DNA from: Azospirillum fermentarium
Lineage (GTDB): Bacteria > Pseudomonadota > Alphaproteobacteria > Azospirillales > Azospirillaceae
Length of the DNA: 64,000 nucleotides
Reading direction: 5' to 3'
Assembly (NCBI RefSeq): GCF_025961205.1
Contig: NZ_JAOQNH010000003.1
Span: 1,062,501-1,126,500 of the forward strand
A program made the translations under genes and the position numbers. The notes under the pieces were generated by a model that saw only the letters and a list, made by a program, of their open reading frames with translations, was not told where the DNA came from and did no database searches. Positions 1 to 7,503 of the stretch are shown one piece after another. Numbering within the stretch: the first letter of the stretch is position 1; every line of letters starts with the position of its first letter.

Positions 1-143
1 AGGGTTTCCTGCCCCGTCTGCGCCTCCACCACCGTGAAGCCGGCACGCATCAGGATGCGCGTGCGGGCGTAGCGCATGGCGTCGGTGTCATCGACGTTCA
101 GGATGGTGGCGGCGGAAAGGCCGGGTGCTTGGGTTTTGCTCAT
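1..143 (-). CDS. Response-regulator receiver protein, N-terminal fragment
   Basis: The ATG at 143 opens a frame that runs off the left edge, so only about 47 residues are visible. The segment ILNVDDTDAMRYARTRIL followed by AGFTVVEAQTGQE is the beta1-alpha1 part of a CheY-like receiver domain, with the first acidic pair as DD. The phosphoacceptor Asp lies outside the window. The start codon directly abuts the TGA of the hybrid kinase upstream (TGAATG), so the two genes are almost certainly co-translated. The protein may be a lone receiver, or a receiver followed by kinase or output domains; this cannot be decided here. Confidence 0.8.
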   Translation of the reverse strand, partial: MSKTQAPGLSAATILNVDDTDAMRYARTRILMRAGFTVVEAQTGQET

Positions 144-1958
144 TCACGGGCTCTCCGCCGCGGCTGTGCGCAATCCAGGAAGATGGGCGTTCAGGACATC
201 ACCCACCGCATCCCGCGACAGGGCACCTTTGGACAGAATGGTGCGGGCATGGGCCAACCGCAACCGGTCCTCGTCCGTCAGCAGCGACGAAGAAACGACG
301 ACGACGGGAATATCGCGTGTCTCCGGCTGGGCCGCCAGCCGCTCCAACGCGGCGAAACCGTTCATCCGCGGCATTTGCAGGTCGAGGAGGATCAGGCCGG
401 GGCGCAGATCCACCGCCCGGCGCACCCCCTCCTCCCCGTCGCATGCCTCGGCCACGTCCAGGGCATAGCCGCTGACCAGCCGGCGGAAGACATAGCGGAA
501 CGTGTCCTCGTCGTCGATGACCAGCAGGCACGGGCGGGAACCGCCGTCCACCACAACCGGCGCCCCGGTTCCGCCGCCATCGGCCGGCCATACCGCGGGA
601 ATGGTCAGGGTAAAGGCCGAACCGGCCCCCACCACGCTTTCCACCGTGATCTCGCCCCCCAGCAGTTCGGCCAGCTTGCGCGACAGCGGCAACCCCAGCC
701 CGGTGCCCTTGGCCCGGCGCTGAAGGGGGTTGTGGATCTGGGAGAATTCTTCGAACACGCGGGAAATGTCGTCGGGGGCGATGCCGATGCCGGTGTCGCG
801 CACGCTGAAGGCGATGCGCCCGTCCGGTCCGGCCACGCGGGCGGACACCCGCACCTCCCCCCGTTCGGTGAACTTCAGCGCGTTGGAGATGAAGTTGCGC
901 AGGATCTGCGCGACCTTGCCCTCGTCCGTGCGCAAGGGCGGCAGGTGGTGGGCGTCCTCGAACACCAACTCCACCGGACCGGCCGCCGCCAGGGGGCGGA
1001 GCACGCCGCGCAGGCCCCCCAGCAACCCGTCGGCGGTGAAGGGGGCGGGCAGGATGTCCACCTTGCCCGCTTCCACCTTGGCCAGATCCAGCAGGTCGTT
1101 CACCATGTCCACAAGCTGGGTCGCGGATTTGTGGATCAACTGAATCTGCTTTTCCTGCTCCACCGTCAGGTCGCCGTCGGTGCGGTCCAGCAGCAGCCGG
1201 GCCAGCGCCATCACCGAATTCAGCGGCGTGCGGAATTCGTGGCTCATGTTGGACAGGAAACGGCTTTTCAACTCGCTGGCCTGGCGCAACTGTTCGGCCT
1301 TGTCCTCCAGCTCGCCGTAAAGGGCGACGACGCCGCGGTTGGTGTCTTCCAGCTCCGCGTTCAGTTGCGACAACTCGTCCTGGCGGCTGCGCAGCACCTC
1401 CAGCGTGTCGAGAAGCTCGCGGTTCTGCTCACGCATGGCGGTCAGGCTGTCGAACCGCGCCTCCCCCGCCAGCAGCCCGGCGATCTCCGCCAGCCGGGTG
1501 CGGGTGACGGGCAGCGCGTGGCGGGGCAGCGGCTTGTCCATGGTCACGGCGGTGCCCCGCCCCGGCGCCGTGGCGATGGCGACCCCCTCCATCAGCCGGC
1601 GGGCGCCGGTGATGCCCAGCCCCATGCCGGTGGCGGAGTGGTAGCGCCCCTCCAGAATGGCATCGAGCGCCGCGATCCCCGGCCCGTGGTCGGTCACGCG
1701 GATGCGGTAGCGCTGGGGAACCGTGGCATTGTCGAGCGCGAAGTCCACCCGCCCGCCGCCGGCATAGCCAAAGGCGTTGCGGGCGATTTCCGACACCGCC
1801 GTGGCGATGCGGGTCTGGTCCTGGGCGTCGAAACCGAACAGCTCGGCCAGACGCCGGGCGCGCTGGCGCACCGCCACCACGTCGTCCTCCCGCTCCAGCG
1901 ACACGCTGACCACGGGCCACAGACCGACGGAGGGCGGGCATTCCGGGGCGGGGATCAT
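144..1958 (-). CDS. Hybrid histidine kinase with an extra RsbT-like ATPase domain
   Basis: This 604-residue cytosolic protein has no membrane segment. Residues about 15-140 form an RsbT/RsbW-type ATPase domain (SEIARNAFGYAGGG, then DHGPGI and the GMGLGI box). A coiled linker follows (about 175-232). Then come HisKA with phosphoacceptor His near 240 (SNMSHEFRTPLNS), a second HATPase (N box near 355-360, DTGIGI, GTGLGL) and a C-terminal receiver (IDDED near 481, Asp near 526 in LLDLQMP). It overlaps the 3' end of the upstream SpoIIE-fusion gene and abuts the downstream receiver gene. It is therefore the likely output of the upstream RsbR-S-T module. Two different GHKL ATPase domains in one chain is unusual but fits this type of operon. 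Confidence 0.88.
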   Translation of the reverse strand: MIPAPECPPSVGLWPVVSVSLEREDDVVAVRQRARRLAELFGFDAQDQTRIATAVSEIARNAFGYAGGGRVDFALDNATVPQRYRIRVTDHGPGIAALDAILEGRYHSATGMGLGITGARRLMEGVAIATAPGRGTAVTMDKPLPRHALPVTRTRLAEIAGLLAGEARFDSLTAMREQNRELLDTLEVLRSRQDELSQLNAELEDTNRGVVALYGELEDKAEQLRQASELKSRFLSNMSHEFRTPLNSVMALARLLLDRTDGDLTVEQEKQIQLIHKSATQLVDMVNDLLDLAKVEAGKVDILPAPFTADGLLGGLRGVLRPLAAAGPVELVFEDAHHLPPLRTDEGKVAQILRNFISNALKFTERGEVRVSARVAGPDGRIAFSVRDTGIGIAPDDISRVFEEFSQIHNPLQRRAKGTGLGLPLSRKLAELLGGEITVESVVGAGSAFTLTIPAVWPADGGGTGAPVVVDGGSRPCLLVIDDEDTFRYVFRRLVSGYALDVAEACDGEEGVRRAVDLRPGLILLDLQMPRMNGFAALERLAAQPETRDIPVVVVSSSLLTDEDRLRLAHARTILSKGALSRDAVGDVLNAHLPGLRTAAAESP

Positions 1959-2986
1959 GGAAGCCCCCGTGCCGCCAGGACGGTCACGTCGTCACGCCCG
2001 CGGTCGAAATCGCGGACCAGCACCCCGGCCAGCAGCGCGGGGTCGCGCACCGCCAGCCCGGGATAGGCGTCCAGCGACCACCCGCTTCCCAGACCGTCGG
2101 AATGCAGGATCACCAGGGGCGTACCGGCGAAGGGATAGGTGAATTCCTGAATCCGGCGCGCCGACAGCCCGGCGGTGCCGTTGTGCGATACCATCTTCTG
2201 CACCCGCCCGTCCGACACCAGCACGCCGGTGATGTTGCCGATGCCGCAATAGGAGACGGTGCCCGCCCCATGGTCCACCCGTGCCACCGCCACCGCCGCT
2301 CCGCGGGTGGCGCGCAGCCCGTCGTGAATGGCCTGGACGATGGCGCCCGCCGGCTCCCCCCGGTTCCGGTGCAGCAGGCGCATGGCCGCCGCCGCCGCGT
2401 CGGCGGCCAGCGGCCCGTGCCCCAGCCCGTCGGCCACCATCAGCACGGTGACGTCGGTGAACACGGTTTCCGTGGCCCAGCCGTCGCCGCACGCCTCTTC
2501 CCCCGGCATGGCCGCCTGGATCACGCCCACATCCATCAGCGGGACCGGGCGCGGCATGGGGGACAGAACCGGCATCAGGGCCGGGGCGGCGGCGATGCGG
2601 GCCAGCACCGCCGTGCCGGCACCGGGCTGGGACCACACATCCATGACCGTCGATTGCCGGGCCACGGCGCCCAGCCCGTTGCCGGCGGTTCCGGCGGTGG
2701 AATAGCCGTCGCGGCGGCATTGCTGCACGTCACGCATGCCGGGACCGCGGTCCAGCGCCAGAATCTCCACCGCCGGACCGGCGGCCCCTTCCGTCTGCCC
2801 CACCAGCATGCGCCCCCCGCCGGCGTGGCGCAGCAGATTGGTGGCAAGCTCGGTGGCGACGATGGCGACGCGGCCGCTGTCGGTGGACGAAAAGCCCAGC
2901 CGCCCGGCCACCGCCACCGCGGTGCGGCGGGCCTCGGCGATCTGGCTGGAGTCTTCGACGCGCACGGACTGCATGGTCATTTCCAA
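1955..2986 (-). CDS. RsbT-like ATPase fused to a SpoIIE/RsbX-type phosphatase
   Basis: The first ~135 residues of this 343-residue protein carry an anti-sigma-factor-type ATPase fold (ATELATNLLRHAGGG, then LDRGPGM and GNGLGA). The rest is a PP2C-like SpoIIE domain with the metal-binding patterns MVADGLGHG and LHSDGLGSGW and a late GRDDVT. In stressosome operons the phosphatase RsbX resets phosphorylated RsbR and RsbS; that role is inferred here from position. The start overlaps the end of rsbT and the stop overlaps the next start, which indicates tight coupling. A second in-frame ATG (M4) is also possible. Confidence 0.85.
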   Translation of the reverse strand: MEMTMQSVRVEDSSQIAEARRTAVAVAGRLGFSSTDSGRVAIVATELATNLLRHAGGGRMLVGQTEGAAGPAVEILALDRGPGMRDVQQCRRDGYSTAGTAGNGLGAVARQSTVMDVWSQPGAGTAVLARIAAAPALMPVLSPMPRPVPLMDVGVIQAAMPGEEACGDGWATETVFTDVTVLMVADGLGHGPLAADAAAAAMRLLHRNRGEPAGAIVQAIHDGLRATRGAAVAVARVDHGAGTVSYCGIGNITGVLVSDGRVQKMVSHNGTAGLSARRIQEFTYPFAGTPLVILHSDGLGSGWSLDAYPGLAVRDPALLAGVLVRDFDRGRDDVTVLAARGLP

Positions 2987-3381
2987 CGCGCAATCATGAT
3001 TTTTGTGCCCCGCCCCACCACCGAGCTTATGCTGAACTCCTCCACCAGCCGTTTGGCGCCGCCCAGGCCGTGGCCCAGCCCCCCCCCGGTGGTGAAGCCG
3101 TCCTTCATGGCCTGCTCGATGTCGGGAATACCCGGCCCCTGGTCCTCGAAGGTGATGCGCAGCCCCTTGCGCGGCCCCATCACCAGCACCTCCACCCGTG
3201 CGGTGCCGCCGCCGCCGTATTCCAAGGCGTTGCGGGCCAGTTCACTGGTTGCGGTGACGATCTTGGTCTGGTCCACCAGCCCCAGACCGATTTCCACCGC
3301 CCGCGTGCGCACGTGCTGACGCACGCGCACCACGTCTTCGGACAGGCGGATGGGCAGGGTTTCATCCTTGATGGTCGCCAT
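2977..3381 (-). CDS. rsbT: Serine/threonine kinase RsbT
   Basis: This is a 134-residue GHKL-type protein kinase of the stressosome switch. It shows the N box SELARNALEYGGGG, DQGPGIPD and the glycine-rich lid GGGLGHGLGGAKR, and ends with SSVVGRGTKI. Length and motifs match RsbT, which phosphorylates RsbR and RsbS and is then released to activate a partner. I chose ATG 3381 (MATIKDE) because the eight upstream in-frame codons overlap the rsbS 3' end and have no better ribosome site. It lies within the run rsbR-rsbS-rsbT-phosphatase-kinase, with overlaps on both sides. Confidence 0.88.
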   Translation of the reverse strand: MATIKDETLPIRLSEDVVRVRQHVRTRAVEIGLGLVDQTKIVTATSELARNALEYGGGGTARVEVLVMGPRKGLRITFEDQGPGIPDIEQAMKDGFTTGGGLGHGLGGAKRLVEEFSISSVVGRGTKIMIARWK

Positions 3382-3751
3382 CGCCCGACCCTGGCATGTC
3401 CACACTGCGGCGCAGAAGCTCCATCCCCTTTTCCACGTTCAGCGCCGTGCGGATGCCGTTCAGGGTCAGACCCAGTTCAACCAGGGTGATGGCCACCGCC
3501 GGGCGCATCCCCACCACCACCGTTTCGGCATCCAGAACGCGGGAGATGCCGGCGATGCTGTCCAGCATCCGGCCAATAAAGGAATCGACGATTTCCAGGG
3601 ACGAAATGTCGATCAGCACCCCCCGCGCCCCGGTTTCGACAATGCGGTTGGTCAGATCCTCCTGCAACGCCAGCGCCAGACGGTCGTGCATGTCCACCTG
3701 AATGGTGACCAGCAGCGTCCATCCCATCTTCAGGATCGGTATCCGGTCCAT
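3362..3751 (-). CDS. rsbS: Stressosome STAS protein RsbS
   Basis: This 129-residue protein is a single STAS domain. The phosphorylation-site region VLIDISSLEIVDSFIGRML matches RsbS, with serine in the DISS position. ATG 3751 (MDRIPILKM) is preferred over the TTG two codons upstream because a GGGGAGG ribosome site sits at the right distance from it. RsbS is the core that holds RsbT in stressosomes. The gene overlaps rsbT and follows rsbR after a 26-base gap. Confidence 0.88.
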   Translation of the reverse strand: MDRIPILKMGWTLLVTIQVDMHDRLALALQEDLTNRIVETGARGVLIDISSLEIVDSFIGRMLDSIAGISRVLDAETVVVGMRPAVAITLVELGLTLNGIRTALNVEKGMELLRRSVDMPGSGDGDHQG

Positions 3752-3777
3752 GGGCAATCCTCCCCGTTCCGGCCCGG

Positions 3778-4641
3778 TCAGCCGCGGACGGCGGTGCGGT
3801 CGGCGACCGTCCGGCCCGTGCGCAGCAGGGCCAGGGCGAAGGCATCGGCCATGGTCGCCTTGGACGTCACGTTCAGCTCAACCCCAAGGTGCACCATGGT
3901 CTGGGCGATCTGCGGACGCACGCCGCTGATGATGCAATCGGCCCCCATCAGCCGGGCGGCGGCGATGGTCTTCAGCAGGTGCTGGGCCACCAGCGTATCG
4001 ACGGTGGGAACGCCGGTGATGTCGATGATGGCGATCTCCGCGGAATGATCGACGATGCTCTGCAACAGGTTTTCCATCACCACCTGGGTGCGTGAGCTGT
4101 CCAGCGTGCCGATCAGGGGCAGGGCCAGGATGCCCTGCCACAGCTTGACCACGGGCGTGGAAAGCTCGGCGATTTCCTGCTGCTGGCGGATGATCACCGC
4201 CTCCCGGCTCTGCTGGAACACGTCCATGGTGAACAGGCCCAGCGCGTCGAGCAGCCGGTTCAGCGCCCACAGAGCGTCCGCCGCCCGGTCCTTGTCGCCC
4301 TCCTGCCGCGCGATGTCGAACAGCGGCTGCTTGAGGGACAGGACGAACGTGGCGGTTTCGGTGGGGGAAAAGCCCATCAGCGCCCGGCTGCGGGAAATGT
4401 CGCCCAGCACCTCGCGCACCCGGGAATAGTCGGGCGCGCCGATGTCGCTGATGTTCCCCTCGGCGATGGCTTGGCGCAGGGCGTCAAGGAAGCCATGGCA
4501 CTGCACCTGAAGTTCGCTGTCGCGGATGCGCCCGGCGGCGGAGGTTTCCCCCTGGATCAGCAAAGACAGCCACTGTTTCAGGATTTCCGTCTGATGCTGC
4601 TGGATCATGGCGGAGATGGTGTGGGCGGTGGCGTCGGTCAT
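3778..4641 (-). CDS. rsbR: Stressosome sensor RsbR-type (RsbRD N-terminus plus STAS)
   Basis: This 287-residue protein has an all-helical N-terminal half (sensor region with ILKQWLSLLIQ and RSRALMGFSPTETATF, of the RsbRD or globin-like input class). A linker with QQQEIAELSTPVVKLW follows, then a C-terminal STAS domain with IIDITGVPTVDT, which holds the two threonines that RsbT phosphorylates in RsbR proteins. ATG 4641 is chosen because a GGACAGG site precedes MTDATAH; the longer frame would begin inside the promoter region. It is first in the minus-strand operon. I see no haem-ligand signature clear enough to name the signal. Confidence 0.87.
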   Translation of the reverse strand: MTDATAHTISAMIQQHQTEILKQWLSLLIQGETSAAGRIRDSELQVQCHGFLDALRQAIAEGNISDIGAPDYSRVREVLGDISRSRALMGFSPTETATFVLSLKQPLFDIARQEGDKDRAADALWALNRLLDALGLFTMDVFQQSREAVIIRQQQEIAELSTPVVKLWQGILALPLIGTLDSSRTQVVMENLLQSIVDHSAEIAIIDITGVPTVDTLVAQHLLKTIAAARLMGADCIISGVRPQIAQTMVHLGVELNVTSKATMADAFALALLRTGRTVADRTAVRG

Positions 4642-5025
4642 CGGGGCCTGTCCTTGGGGGGAAACACACGTTCGGTTGATAAGGGAAGCGCCCCGGCTCC
4701 GCAATCAGACGAACCGCTTTAGGTTGTTCTTTCGGCATAGATGAAAAGGTTCCCCCCATGGCAAAAGCCCTACCCAACCTCTGGGTAGGACAGACCGGCC
4801 AACCGCACCGTTTCCGGCTATGCCCCTCCGTACCGTGCGGTTTTGCCGCCTGCCCGCAGAGTCGGGCTTGCGAAGCCTCCCAAGATCGCCCAGCATCGGC
4901 TATACACCCGTGCGGGCCGGAAAAGCCGGCGGCATGGCCGCGCCTGACGGTCCCCGGGCCGAAACGGGATGGCGGCTACGGTGGATTTTGGCGGTGCTGA
5001 CCGACACCCCGATGGGAGAAAGCCT
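4642..5025. promoter_or_regulatory. Divergent intergenic region between rsbR and the receiver gene
   Basis: These 384 bases separate the minus-strand stressosome operon from the plus-strand receiver/cyclase pair, so both promoters must lie here. A perfect 8-bp inverted repeat is present at 4769-4789 (separate entry). I do not see a convincing -35/-10 pair. Short open frames in this stretch have no coding character. Confidence 0.5.
4769..4789. promoter_or_regulatory. Perfect inverted repeat, candidate operator
   Basis: CCTACCCA, a 5-base spacer, then TGGGTAGG forms an exact 8-bp dyad about 130 bases upstream of rsbR and 237 bases upstream of the receiver gene. There is no T-run on either side, so a terminator is unlikely. 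A dimeric regulator binding site is the simplest reading; the regulator is unknown. Confidence 0.45.
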
Positions 5026-5457
5026 GTGAGCGCCGCCCTTCCCCATATCCTTCTGGTGGACGACGATGCCGCCGACGCCAAGCTGACCCGCTGGGCGCTG
5101 AGCCAGGACGGGCCGCCCTGCTGCGTCGCCCACGTCTTCGACGGGGCGGAGGCGCTGGCCTTCCTGCGGCGCCAGCCCCCGTTCGAGGATGCCGCCCGGC
5201 CCGATCTGGTTCTGCTGGACCTGAACATGCCGCGGATGGACGGGCGGCAGGTGTTGGCCGCCATCAAGAACGACGAAGGGTTGAAAACGATCCCCGTGGT
5301 GGTTTTGACCAGTTCCGCCATGGACCGCGACGTCAACGACAGCTATCTCCTTGGGGCCAACAGCGTCATCACCAAGCCCATGGACATCGACACCTTCCTC
5401 GACGCCGCCCGCAGCCTCAAAACCTATTGGTTCTCGTCGGTCAGGCTGCCGCAATGA
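5026..5457 (+). CDS. Single-domain response regulator (CheY/Rcp1-like)
   Basis: These 143 residues form one receiver domain: LVDDDAADAKLTRWAL at the N-terminus, phosphoacceptor Asp in LVLLDLNMPRMDG, switch residue in VVVLTSS, and the terminal Lys in VITKPMDID. The insert between beta3 and alpha3 (IKNDEGLKTIP) is typical of Rcp1-type receivers paired with phytochrome or hybrid kinases. The GTG at 5026 is chosen because GGGAGAA lies just upstream; the longer ATG frame begins in non-coding sequence. Its stop overlaps the start of the GGDEF gene (ATGA), so the receiver and the cyclase are translationally coupled. Confidence 0.85.
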   Translation: MSAALPHILLVDDDAADAKLTRWALSQDGPPCCVAHVFDGAEALAFLRRQPPFEDAARPDLVLLDLNMPRMDGRQVLAAIKNDEGLKTIPVVVLTSSAMDRDVNDSYLLGANSVITKPMDIDTFLDAARSLKTYWFSSVRLPQ

Positions 5458-6794
5458 CGACGCCCATCCCCTGCGCCCCCACCACCCCCATGGCGCTGCC
5501 GCTGCCCCATGTCCGCATCCTGCTGGTGGAGGACGACGACGCCGACGCCGGGCTGGTGCGCCATGGGCTGAAGCCGTTCGCCACCCGTTTCACCCTGGCC
5601 CATTGCACCACCCTGGGCGCGGCGGAGGCGTGGCTGCAGGCCAACGGCTGCGACGTGGTGCTGCTGGACCTGACCCTGCCGGACAGCAGCGGCTTCGCCA
5701 CCGTGCGCCGCATGCGCGCCGCCGCCCCCACCCTGCCGCTGATCGTGCTGACCGGCTTCGACAACGAACAGGTGGCGCTGCAGGCGGTGGAGGCCGGCAC
5801 CCAGGACTATCTGGTCAAGGGGCAGGCGGACGGGCCGGTGATGTGGCGGTCGATCCAGCACGCCATCGCCCGCAAGCGGCTGGAAGAGGAACTGCGCCTG
5901 TCGGAGGAACGGCTCCAGGGGATCATCACGCTGGCCCAGGACGCCATCATCACCGCCGACCACGGCATGCGCATCGTGCTGTTCAACCCGGCGGCGGAAC
6001 AGCTTTTCGGCTACAGCGCCGACACCATCCGCGGCCAGCCGCTCGACCGGCTGCTGCCGCCGGAGGTGCGGTCCAGCCACGCCGCCCACATGCGCGCCTT
6101 CGAACGCTCATCCGACACGTCGCGCCCCATGTCAGCGCGGCAGGAGGTGTACGGCATCACCGCCAGCGGCGGCCGCTTCCCCGCCGAGGTGTCGATCGCC
6201 AAGCTGCTGCATTCCGGCGGCACCCTCTACACCGCCATCGTCCGCGACATCAGCGAGCGGCTGCGGGTGGAGAACGAGTTGCGCCGGCTGGCCACCACCG
6301 ATTCCCTGACCGGCCTGCCCAACCGCCGCCAGTTCCTGGCGGTGGGAGAGACGGAGCTGGCACGGCTCCACCGCTACGCCCGCCCGCTGGGGGTGCTGAT
6401 GATGGACGTGGACCATTTCAAGGCGATCAACGACACCCACGGCCACGCCGCCGGGGATCAGGCGCTGATCACCCTGGCCGCTGTCTGCCGGGAGGAACTG
6501 CGGGACACCGATCATCTGGGCCGGCTGGGGGGGGAGGAATTCGCCATCCTGCTGCCCGAAACCCCCCTGCCCCGCGCGGTGGAGGTGGCGGAGCGGCTGC
6601 GCCAGCGGCTGGGGTCGGTTTTCGTGAAGCGTCCGGGCGGCGGGTCGTTCCGTTTCACCGTCAGCATCGGCGTCACCGACGGGCGGCACGGCGACCGCAC
6701 CATCGAGCGCGCCCTGGCCCGCGCCGACCACGCGCTTTATCAGGCCAAGCACAGCGGCCGGAACCGCGTCATCACCAGCGACGATCCGGCGTAG
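5454..6794 (+). CDS. Diguanylate cyclase, REC-PAS-GGDEF
   Basis: This 446-residue cytosolic response regulator makes c-di-GMP. The receiver occupies about 20-140 (LLVEDDDADAG, Asp in VVLLDLTLPDSSG, Lys in YLVKG). A PAS domain follows (about 155-275, IITLAQDAIITADHG to IVRDISER), then GGDEF (about 290-440). The active-site loop is RLGGEEF. RDTD stands five residues before it, giving a complete allosteric I-site (RxxD). It is coupled to the receiver gene upstream and converges on the cellulose operon, whose BcsA has a PilZ c-di-GMP receptor. A regulatory link is plausible but inferred. Confidence 0.9.
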   Translation: MTTPIPCAPTTPMALPLPHVRILLVEDDDADAGLVRHGLKPFATRFTLAHCTTLGAAEAWLQANGCDVVLLDLTLPDSSGFATVRRMRAAAPTLPLIVLTGFDNEQVALQAVEAGTQDYLVKGQADGPVMWRSIQHAIARKRLEEELRLSEERLQGIITLAQDAIITADHGMRIVLFNPAAEQLFGYSADTIRGQPLDRLLPPEVRSSHAAHMRAFERSSDTSRPMSARQEVYGITASGGRFPAEVSIAKLLHSGGTLYTAIVRDISERLRVENELRRLATTDSLTGLPNRRQFLAVGETELARLHRYARPLGVLMMDVDHFKAINDTHGHAAGDQALITLAAVCREELRDTDHLGRLGGEEFAILLPETPLPRAVEVAERLRQRLGSVFVKRPGGGSFRFTVSIGVTDGRHGDRTIERALARADHALYQAKHSGRNRVITSDDPA

Positions 6795-7503
6795 CAAGGG
6801 TGGCGGCCTCCGCATCCAGCACCGTCTCGCCCAGCCGCAGGCCCAGGCGGTCGAAGGGCTGGAGCAGGGGACGGGGGTCGGCGCCGGGAGCGCACACCCG
6901 CCATTCCAGCCGCACCGCCTCCACCCGCTGGGGCAGGATGCGGCCGTGGTCGGTCACCAGTTGCCACGCCAGCACGCACACCGAACCGGCGCCCGCGTCG
7001 TCCACCCCCGACGCCACGGCGTAGTCGTAATCGCCATAGCGGTTGCGCCGCGCCCCGTCGGCCACCTTCACGTCCATGCCGGGGAATTCCTTCTCCAGCG
7101 TCTCGGCCAGCGTCTCGCTGGTGTAGAGCGGCACGGGGAAGGGGCGCTCGGGCGGAACCAACGCGTCGAACAGGTTGTCGGGCACCGCCTGCACGTCCAG
7201 CGACAGACGGTTTTCCCCCGGCAGCACCGAGGCGTTGCTGAGCACGACGGCATAGGAACGATAGACCGGCCCCACGGCCCGCGACCGTGCCGCCACCACC
7301 GACACCGGCGCCCCCGCCGGCAGCACCACCGGCAGGTCGGGGGCCGCCACCCGCTGCCACGGGGTGGGCAGGTTGCCGGTGTAGCGGGGCATATAGCCAC
7401 CGCAGCCGGCCAGCCCCGCCACCAGCCCCGCCCACACCAGCATCCCCCCCACCCTGGCCCGCCGCCGGGGCGCTTCCTGCACACAGGTCATGCTGTTCCT
7501 CAC
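6772..7503 (-). CDS. bcsN: BcsN-like cellulose biosynthesis lipoprotein
   Basis: This 243-residue exported lipoprotein has an N-terminal Arg-rich stretch, a hydrophobic helix and the lipobox LAGC near residue 33. The rest has no enzyme motif. It is the last gene of the minus-strand cellulose operon, at the position of BcsN in alphaproteobacterial (type III) cellulose operons, and its size fits. I assign BcsN by context and overall character, not by a diagnostic motif. Its 3' end overlaps the convergent GGDEF gene by 23 bases. Confidence 0.6.
   Translation of the reverse strand: MRNSMTCVQEAPRRRARVGGMLVWAGLVAGLAGCGGYMPRYTGNLPTPWQRVAAPDLPVVLPAGAPVSVVAARSRAVGPVYRSYAVVLSNASVLPGENRLSLDVQAVPDNLFDALVPPERPFPVPLYTSETLAETLEKEFPGMDVKVADGARRNRYGDYDYAVASGVDDAGAGSVCVLAWQLVTDHGRILPQRVEAVRLEWRVCAPGADPRPLLQPFDRLGLRLGETVLDAEAATLATPDRRW

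Noticed and set aside
129..2066. 645-residue plus-strand open frame
   Set aside because: It is antisense to the hybrid kinase. Its His/Gln/Gly/Arg-rich composition is typical of the reverse strand of high-GC genes, and it has no motif.
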